Below, in pieces: positions 6,925 through 11,443 of a stretch of DNA of 11,443 nucleotides. Positions within the stretch are counted from its first letter, which is position 1. The number at the start of each line of letters is the position of its first letter. Origin of the DNA: Bacteroidales bacterium UBA3724 (GTDB lineage: Bacteria > Bacteroidota > Bacteroidia > Bacteroidales > P3). Both the position numbers and the translations under genes were made by a program. The DNA is taken from assembly GCA_002371315.1 (NCBI GenBank), contig DFHL01000005.1:1-11443 (forward strand). The letters are read 5' to 3'. The notes under the pieces are model-generated. The model worked only from the letters and a program-made list of their open reading frames with translations, had not been told where the DNA came from and made no database searches.

Positions 6925-7797
6925 TCACTTTATCAGACCGAGCAGATACTGTCCGTACTGGTTCTTGGCCATAGGCTCGGCAATGCGGCGCAGTTCCTCG
7001 TCGCTGATCCATCCCTTTTCGTAGGCTATGCTCTCCAGGCAGGCAATCTTCAGTCCCTGGCGCTTCTCGATGACCTCGATGAAGGTCGACGCTTCCGACA
7101 GCGAGTCGTGCGTACCCGTGTCAAGCCAGGCAAAACCCCGGCCCAGCAGCTTCACCTTCAGCTCACCGTCCTCAAGGAAAGCCTGGTTCACGCTGGTGAT
7201 TTCAAGCTCGCCTCGGGCCGACGGCTTGATGCTTTTCGCCACACGGACCACCTTGTTGGGATAGAAATAGAGACCCACAACAGCATAGTTCGACTTGGGC
7301 ACCTTGGGCTTCTCCTCTATCGAAAGCACATTGCCCTGCCCGTCAAACTCGGCAACGCCGTAGCGCTGCGGGTCGGCGACCCAATAGCCGAACACCGTGG
7401 CCTTCTGCTCCTCCTCGGCGGCAGTCACAGCCTCGCGCAGCAGGCGCGAGAAGCCATTGCCCTGGAAGATGTTGTCGCCCAACACAAGGCACACCGAATC
7501 GTCGCCTATAAACTCCTCGCCGATGATGAAAGCCTGTGCCAGCCCATCGGGCGAAGGCTGCTCGGCATACGAAAAGCGAACGCCATAGTCGCTTCCGTCG
7601 CCAAGCAGGCGGCGGAACGCCGGCAAGTCGAACGGCGTCGAGATGATCAGTATGTCGCGGATACCTGCCAGCATCAGGGCCGAGATGGGATAGTACACCA
7701 TCGGCTTGTCGTAGATGGGCAGCAGCTGCTTACTGACACCTTTTGTTATAGGATACAGGCGGGTACCAGACCCGCCTGCCAAAACGATTCCCTTCAT
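6925..7797 (-). CDS. rfbA: Glucose-1-phosphate thymidylyltransferase RfbA/RmlA
   Basis: This is a 290-residue nucleotidyltransferase, the exact usual size for RmlA. The N-terminal signature is LAGGSGTRLYPIT (6-18), followed by KQLLPIYDKPM (23-33), LGDNIF (106-111, Asp108 metal ligand), EEKPKVPKS (161-169) and LDTGTHDSL. It makes dTDP-glucose from dTTP and glucose-1-phosphate, the first and feedback-regulated step of the rhamnose pathway. The ATG lies only 3 nt after the wzc stop, so the start probably depends on terminating ribosomes from wzc. This ties sugar supply to the export machinery. Confidence 0.97.
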   Translation of the reverse strand: MKGIVLAGGSGTRLYPITKGVSKQLLPIYDKPMVYYPISALMLAGIRDILIISTPFDLPAFRRLLGDGSDYGVRFSYAEQPSPDGLAQAFIIGEEFIGDDSVCLVLGDNIFQGNGFSRLLREAVTAAEEEQKATVFGYWVADPQRYGVAEFDGQGNVLSIEEKPKVPKSNYAVVGLYFYPNKVVRVAKSIKPSARGELEITSVNQAFLEDGELKVKLLGRGFAWLDTGTHDSLSEASTFIEVIEKRQGLKIACLESIAYEKGWISDEELRRIAEPMAKNQYGQYLLGLIK

Positions 7798-7800
7798 AGG

Positions 7801-10275
7801 TTACGACTCCTTGTCTCTTTTGTCCTTCTTCTCGCTGTCCTCGCCATAGCCGTAGCCATAACCGTAGCCGTAGCCATAACCGTAGCCATAGCCGTATCCA
7901 TAACCATAGCCGTAACCGTAACCGTAACCGTAGCCGTAGCCGCCATAGCGCTTCTTGATGAGCGGCGTGTCGGTCAGCACGATAGCCATATTCTTGAACT
8001 TCTGCTTGTCGCTCAGTTCCTGGATGAACGGGAAGGCACCCTTGTTCAGCTTGCCGACGCGCATAATGTACATCGTCAGGTCGGCCGAACGGTTCACGAT
8101 GGCCGAGTCGGCCACAATCTGTGCCGGTGTCGAGTCGAGGATGATGTAGTCGTACAGCGGACGCAGGTGTTCAATCATCTTCTCGAAGCGGCCGTTCATC
8201 AGCAGCTGCGTAGCGTTAGGCGGCGTCTTCTCGCACACGATGTAGTCGAGATTCTCCGAGGCCTCGCTCTTGGTAATGACCTTCTCCACATCCTCCTCCT
8301 TGCCGAGCAGGTAGTGGATAATACCCATACGGTTGTGGCGGTCGATGGTCTTCGATGTGCTGCGCTTGCGCAGGTCGAGGTCGATGAGGATGGTCTTCTT
8401 GCCGGTATAGGCCAGCGAAAGGGCCAGGTTGATCGACACAAACGACTTGCCCTCGCCAGGCATCGTCGACACGGTCTGCAGCACCTTCTTGTCGCCGTCG
8501 TTGAGGAAGAACGGTATGTTGGAATGCAATATGCGGAACGCCTCGGTGACGGTGTCGGTACCGTTGGCGGTGACCAGCACCTCGTCCTTGGCGCGGCTTT
8601 CGGGCTTCTGCGGTATCTCGCCAAGCACGGGGATGCTCAACGCCTTCTCCACATCGGGTTTGCCGCGCAGCTTAGTGTTGAAGAACGAAATCAGGAACAT
8701 CACGGCGGCGGGAATGGCAAGACCCAGTATCAGGCCCACCAGCACAAACATCATCAGCCTCGGGGCGACGCGCACCTGCTGGGCGCTCTCCACCACCTTG
8801 GCATTGGCCACGGTGACGGCCAGGTTCATAGCGTTCTCCTCGCGCTTGCTGAGCAGGTACAGGTACAGCTCCTCTTTGATGCGCTGCTCACGGCCCACCT
8901 CGGTGACGGCCTTGGTGGTGGTAGGCATATCGCTGATGCGGCGCTGCATTATCTGCTCCTGGCGCTTGGTGCCCGACAGCTTGACGTTGATCGAATTGAT
9001 AAGGTTGTTGATCGAAGCCTTGATGGCCTCGCGCGTATTCTGCAGCTCCTTGGCGTTGTTCTGAACGCTGGGGTGGTTGGGACCGGCACCCTGCAGCAGT
9101 TTCTGATAGGACAGCAACTGGCTGTTGTAGACGGCAATAAGGTTGGTCACACCGGCATCCGAGATGATCAGCGACGGAATCAGCGAGTTGTCGTTGTCGT
9201 GATTGCTGATGTGCTCCTGCACCATCTTGATGGCTGCCAGTTCAACCTCGAGCTGGGCCACCTCGTCGGCATAGCGCATTCCCGACTGCAGCACCGTGCC
9301 GCTGGCCGACGACAGGTCGGGGACGTTGGCACTCTTCTGCAGGCTCTCGATGCGGGCATCCACAGCACTCAGCTCGCCGAAAATCAGGGCAATGCGGTCG
9401 TCGATAAACTTCTCGGTCTTCTCGGCAACCATATTCTTGTCGTTGATGACATCCTCGTTGTAGACGGCAATCAGCGTATCCACAACCTCCCTGGCCCTCA
9501 CCGCGTTGGCGTCGGAATAGGAGATGTTCAGTATCGAAGCCACCTTGTCGGCTCTCGACACATCCAGACGGGCCCTCATACCGCGCGCAATGTCGTACAG
9601 CGGCGTGAAGCCCATATCGAACGTCACATCCACATCCCTGTCGGCCCTGAAACTCTCAAGCTTCTCGACCGAGAAACCGGCATAGTCGTTCACGTTGACA
9701 ATCTGGTCGAAGGTGGCTTTCTTCTTCTCGCCCTTCACCCTGTGGCCGTTGAGCGACGTCAGGCGGTAGTTGAAACTGTTCTCGTCAATGGGAGTCACCT
9801 CCATCGTCATCGTCAGCTTCACGCTGTCCACCTGCTTGTTGTACACCTTCAGGCGCATAGGGCTGTCGGTATAGTACGACACCTTCTTGAACATATCGTT
9901 GCGGTTGCACCAGCTGTTCATACCAAGCCGCTCGGCGGTCTTCATCAGGAGGGGCGTCGACTTGATGATATAAATCTCGTTCTCAAGCGTCAAACCGCTG
10001 TTGCCCATTCCCATCGTGGCAAAGATGGCATCCATATTCTGCCCCTTGTAGCCCTTGTTGCCCGACTCGTCGCGCAGCAGGATGGTGGCGTTGTCGGTAT
10101 AGGTTTTCGGCTTCGACTTGTAGACAAAGGCCGTCACCACAAGGCACACAAACACTGAAATGACAAACCAGTACCAGTTGTTGAGCACGATGAAGACAAG
10201 GTCCTTCAGCGAGATGGCGCTCTCGTTCTCCTGTGTCGGATTCTGCGTCTGGTTCAAAATCTGATTGTTGTCCAT
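7801..10275 (-). CDS. wzc: Wzc-type chain-length determinant and BY-kinase with (GY)16 tail
   Basis: This 824-residue inner-membrane protein fuses a Wzz-type co-polymerase to a bacterial tyrosine kinase. Order: TM1 at about 26-51; a periplasmic region with Wzz/GNVR character and coiled-coil stretches (about 280-350 and 380-490), containing NHPSV (400-404); TM2 at about 507-532; then the cytoplasmic kinase with EAFRILHSN (578-586), Walker A STMPGEGKS (603-611), Walker A' ILIDLDLR (629-636, Asp632/Asp634) and Walker B YIILDSTP (710-717, Asp714). The tail holds Tyr777 and 16 strictly alternating Gly-Tyr pairs (Tyr780-Tyr810), followed by a charged 14-residue end. Autophosphorylation of the tail in trans and its removal by a phosphatase should cycle oligomers and control polymer length. 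No phosphatase gene is in the window. The EX2RX2R oligomer motif reads EX2RX2H (His584). The gene starts 33 nt after wza. Confidence 0.96.
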   Translation of the reverse strand: MDNNQILNQTQNPTQENESAISLKDLVFIVLNNWYWFVISVFVCLVVTAFVYKSKPKTYTDNATILLRDESGNKGYKGQNMDAIFATMGMGNSGLTLENEIYIIKSTPLLMKTAERLGMNSWCNRNDMFKKVSYYTDSPMRLKVYNKQVDSVKLTMTMEVTPIDENSFNYRLTSLNGHRVKGEKKKATFDQIVNVNDYAGFSVEKLESFRADRDVDVTFDMGFTPLYDIARGMRARLDVSRADKVASILNISYSDANAVRAREVVDTLIAVYNEDVINDKNMVAEKTEKFIDDRIALIFGELSAVDARIESLQKSANVPDLSSASGTVLQSGMRYADEVAQLEVELAAIKMVQEHISNHDNDNSLIPSLIISDAGVTNLIAVYNSQLLSYQKLLQGAGPNHPSVQNNAKELQNTREAIKASINNLINSINVKLSGTKRQEQIMQRRISDMPTTTKAVTEVGREQRIKEELYLYLLSKREENAMNLAVTVANAKVVESAQQVRVAPRLMMFVLVGLILGLAIPAAVMFLISFFNTKLRGKPDVEKALSIPVLGEIPQKPESRAKDEVLVTANGTDTVTEAFRILHSNIPFFLNDGDKKVLQTVSTMPGEGKSFVSINLALSLAYTGKKTILIDLDLRKRSTSKTIDRHNRMGIIHYLLGKEEDVEKVITKSEASENLDYIVCEKTPPNATQLLMNGRFEKMIEHLRPLYDYIILDSTPAQIVADSAIVNRSADLTMYIMRVGKLNKGAFPFIQELSDKQKFKNMAIVLTDTPLIKKRYGGYGYGYGYGYGYGYGYGYGYGYGYGYGYGYGYGEDSEKKDKRDKES
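7843..7938 (-). repeat. Hexanucleotide tandem repeat encoding (Gly-Tyr)16 in wzc
   Basis: Sixteen copies of a 6-nt unit, GGN-TAY in the coding sense, encode the tyrosine tail of Wzc. By codon, 10 Tyr are TAC and 6 TAT; Gly codons mix GGC, GGT and one GGA. The longest fully identical run is around 7912-7932 (alternating gta and acc on the plus strand). Imperfect 18-nt higher-order units are visible at 7855-7872 and 7873-7890. The repeat ends about 40 nt before the wzc stop. Gain or loss of whole units would keep the frame and alter only tyrosine number. Confidence 0.95.
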
Positions 10276-10308
10276 AGATATGAGTTTACTTGTATTTTGA
10301 AAAACGGT

Positions 10309-11142
10309 TTATTTCTGGTTATAATACTTGGTCAGCGTCCAGTAGTAGAACATCGACGACAGCACCGACAGCACCGACAGGCCGCTCGAGATGTAGGTCA
10401 TCACTATCGGGTCGCGGTCGGCGTTGCGTTTCTTGCGCAGGTTGGGCTCCACATACACCACATCGTTCTGATGCAGATAGTAGTACGGCGAGCTGAACAC
10501 ATCCTTCGACGACAGGTTCAGCGTGCCGATGATGCGCTTGCCGTTCTCCTCGCGGATGACGGTGACGTTCTCGCGCTGGCCCGTAATCTGCAGGTCGCCG
10601 ACCATACTCAGAGCCTCGAAGATGGTAAGTCTCTCGCCCTGAACCACAAGCTGGCCTGGACGCGCCACATCGCCAAGCACACACACGCGGAAGTTCATCA
10701 GCTTCACCGTCACAACAGGGTCCTTCACGTGGCCCTCGGCCTTCAGGCGGTCCTCAAGCATCTTGGCCAACTCGCTGTGGGTCAGGCCCAGCACTTTGAT
10801 TTTGCCCAACACGGGGAAGATAATGAAACCGTCCTGATTGACCAGATAGCCCTGCACAGTGCCGGCGCCGGGATTCATCACCGTCCCGTTGCTGACGGCC
10901 ACCTTGTTGGTTTCCTGGTTGAAAAGTACGGTGGCCTGCGGTGTCTGGCTCTCGACATAGATGTAGAGGATGTCGTTGGCCTGGATGCCCTTCGAAAACT
11001 CGCCTTCAAGGGCCATCGCCGAGTCGCGCGCCGCATCGCTGACATACGCTATGTCGCGCTGCTGACGGCACGAAACGGTCAGCATCAGCATCAGGCCGGC
11101 TAACGGCAATAGGAGTCTGAACTTCTTTTGCATTTTAATCAT
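10309..11142 (-). CDS. wza: Wza-type polysaccharide export lipoprotein
   Basis: This 277-residue protein has a lipoprotein signal: a basic start, a hydrophobic core LLLPLAGLMLMLTVSC and a lipobox with Cys25 as the lipidated residue. The mature part has a Poly_export domain (about 50-148, with DILYIYV, LVNQDGFIIFPVLGKI and DPVVTVKL) and one SLBB-type domain (about 150-232, GDVARPGQLVV and LHQNDVVYVEPN). It ends with a hydrophobic segment (about 246-268) before KYYNQK. It should form the outer-membrane secretion channel working with Wzc. It is shorter than E. coli Wza (about 380 residues), as is common in Bacteroidetes. Two starts are possible, ATG at 11142 and ATG at 11133; both leave the signal intact and neither has a clear SD. 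It is the first gene after the predicted promoter. Confidence 0.95.
   Translation of the reverse strand: MIKMQKKFRLLLPLAGLMLMLTVSCRQQRDIAYVSDAARDSAMALEGEFSKGIQANDILYIYVESQTPQATVLFNQETNKVAVSNGTVMNPGAGTVQGYLVNQDGFIIFPVLGKIKVLGLTHSELAKMLEDRLKAEGHVKDPVVTVKLMNFRVCVLGDVARPGQLVVQGERLTIFEALSMVGDLQITGQRENVTVIREENGKRIIGTLNLSSKDVFSSPYYYLHQNDVVYVEPNLRKKRNADRDPIVMTYISSGLSVLSVLSSMFYYWTLTKYYNQK
10357..10380. repeat. 9-nt tandem repeat, 2.7 copies, in the 3' part of wza
   Basis: The plus-strand unit cgacagcac occurs at 10357-10365 and 10366-10374, followed by cgacag at 10375-10380. In the wza reading frame it encodes the repeated Leu-Ser-Val of the C-terminal hydrophobic segment (LSVLSVLSS). Copy changes would keep the frame. 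It may be no more than a simple coding repeat. Confidence 0.7.
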
Positions 11143-11270
11143 CTTTTATAATTTATTAATAATTTTCTAACATTTCGTAACATTACAAATACAGCAACCG
11201 ACAAACAAAGCCCTACAAATCAAACCATTCGAAAGCCTTCACAAACATTGTATGCCTTATTGTCGCAATG

Positions 11271-11301
11271 CAAAAATATGTATTTTTCGTCACCTGACAA
11301 A
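11271..11301 (-). promoter_or_regulatory. Bacteroidetes-type promoter for the wza operon
   Basis: On the minus strand, TTTG (11301-11298) is followed after exactly 19 nt by TATTTTTG (11278-11271), a perfect match to the Bacteroidetes -33 TTTG / -7 TAnnTTTG pattern with accepted spacing. Transcription would start near 11263-11266, giving a leader of about 120 nt before the wza ATG. No equally good match was found in the gaps upstream of rfbC or the WecA-like gene, which fits a single main promoter for the whole operon. This is a motif call, not a mapped start site. Confidence 0.7.
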
Positions 11302-11320
11302 ATTTATTTTGCCTTTGCCG

Positions 11321-11350
11321 CACTTTTCTTGAAAAAACAGCGGAAAAGTG
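11321..11350. promoter_or_regulatory. Inverted repeat just upstream of the promoter
   Basis: An 8-nt perfect inverted repeat, CACTTTTC at 11321-11328 and GAAAAGTG at 11343-11350, is separated by 14 nt. It sits about 20-50 nt upstream of the -33 box, where an activator or repressor dimer could bind. It is not followed by a clear T-run on either strand, so a terminator role is less likely. Short AT-rich palindromes also arise by chance. Confidence 0.35.
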
Positions 11351-11443
11351 GAGGATCGACGGATTGGCGAACGGGCAAATTTCCGCCCCAACACCCCGAA
11401 TCAAGACCATATTTTCCAGCACTTTCACTGCCCGTTGTACAGT

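Larger units (their letters stand above)
11143..11443. other. Upstream control region and 5' leader of the operon
   Basis: These 301 nt hold no convincing gene. The part next to wza (11143-11270) is very AT-rich and would be an untranslated leader of about 120 nt. The promoter-like boxes lie at 11271-11301 and an inverted repeat at 11321-11350. The outer 90 nt show nothing recognisable. A 71-codon reading frame at 11213-11428 crosses the promoter and resembles no family I know. No UpxY/NusG-like regulator gene is seen before the window ends. Confidence 0.6.

Noticed and set aside
7108..10158. Open reading frame of 1016 codons on the plus strand, opposite rfbA and wzc
   Set aside because: It is the mirror of GC-rich codon use in wzc and rfbA. 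The product is low-complexity (long Val/Ala/Ile runs opposite the GY repeat, many His and Gln) with no recognisable domain, while both minus-strand genes are full-length with all catalytic motifs.
11321..11350. Inverted repeat read as a transcription terminator of an upstream gene
   Set aside because: The stem is AT-rich and short, with no T-run directly after it on either strand. It is listed only as a weak candidate operator.
11213..11428. 71-codon frame on the minus strand upstream of wza
   Set aside because: It spans the predicted promoter, has no recognisable family and shows no coding-like pattern. Treated as chance.
11371..11436. Distant 7-nt inverted repeat ACGGGCA / TGCCCGT
   Set aside because: The arms are short and about 52 nt apart, which is expected by chance; no link to the promoter.

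Overview
The window is a single-direction polysaccharide (capsule or exopolysaccharide/O-antigen type) biosynthesis and export operon. Every supported gene lies on the minus strand, so transcription runs from the right edge to the left. The likely host is a member of the Bacteroidales (Prevotellaceae, Muribaculaceae or a relative). The evidence is a perfect Bacteroidetes-type promoter (TTTG, 19 nt, TAnnTTTG) upstream of the first gene, AT-rich leaders without Shine-Dalgarno sequences, a short lipoprotein form of Wza, a one-piece Wzc tyrosine kinase, and a moderate but uneven GC content. The genus cannot be fixed from this window alone.

Layout in order of transcription: a promoter/leader region (11143-11443); wza, the outer-membrane export lipoprotein (10309-11142); wzc, the inner-membrane co-polymerase and BY-kinase with a (Gly-Tyr)16 tail (7801-10275); the complete dTDP-L-rhamnose set rfbA (6925-7797), rfbC (6264-6818), rfbD (5407-6267) and rfbB (4254-5384); a WecA/TagO-family polyprenyl-phosphate sugar-1-phosphate transferase (2935-about 4137); then a wbpB-wbpD-wbpE-wbpA set (2938 down to the left edge). 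That set makes a UDP-2,3-diacetamido-2,3-dideoxy-hexuronic acid. wbpA is cut by the window edge after 133 codons.

How the genes work together: WbpA, WbpB, WbpE and WbpD convert UDP-GlcNAc to UDP-GlcNAc(3NAc)A. RfbA, RfbB, RfbC and RfbD convert glucose-1-phosphate to dTDP-L-rhamnose. The WecA-like enzyme starts the repeat unit on the undecaprenyl carrier. Wzc and Wza handle chain length and export. Glycosyltransferases, the flippase Wzx, the polymerase Wzy, a WbpI-type 2-epimerase and a tyrosine phosphatase are not in the window and would be expected further downstream (to the left) or elsewhere.

Many junctions are translationally coupled: ATGA overlaps at wecA-like/wbpB, wbpE/wbpA and rfbC/rfbD, a 7-nt overlap at wbpB/wbpD, and 3-nt gaps at wzc/rfbA and wbpD/wbpE. 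I see no mobile element, CRISPR array, tRNA or rRNA. No wholly new system is evident. The most noteworthy points are the unusually regular tyrosine tail of Wzc and its hexanucleotide repeat, the predicted sugar pair, the altered EX2RX2R motif in Wzc, and the base-composition mosaic.
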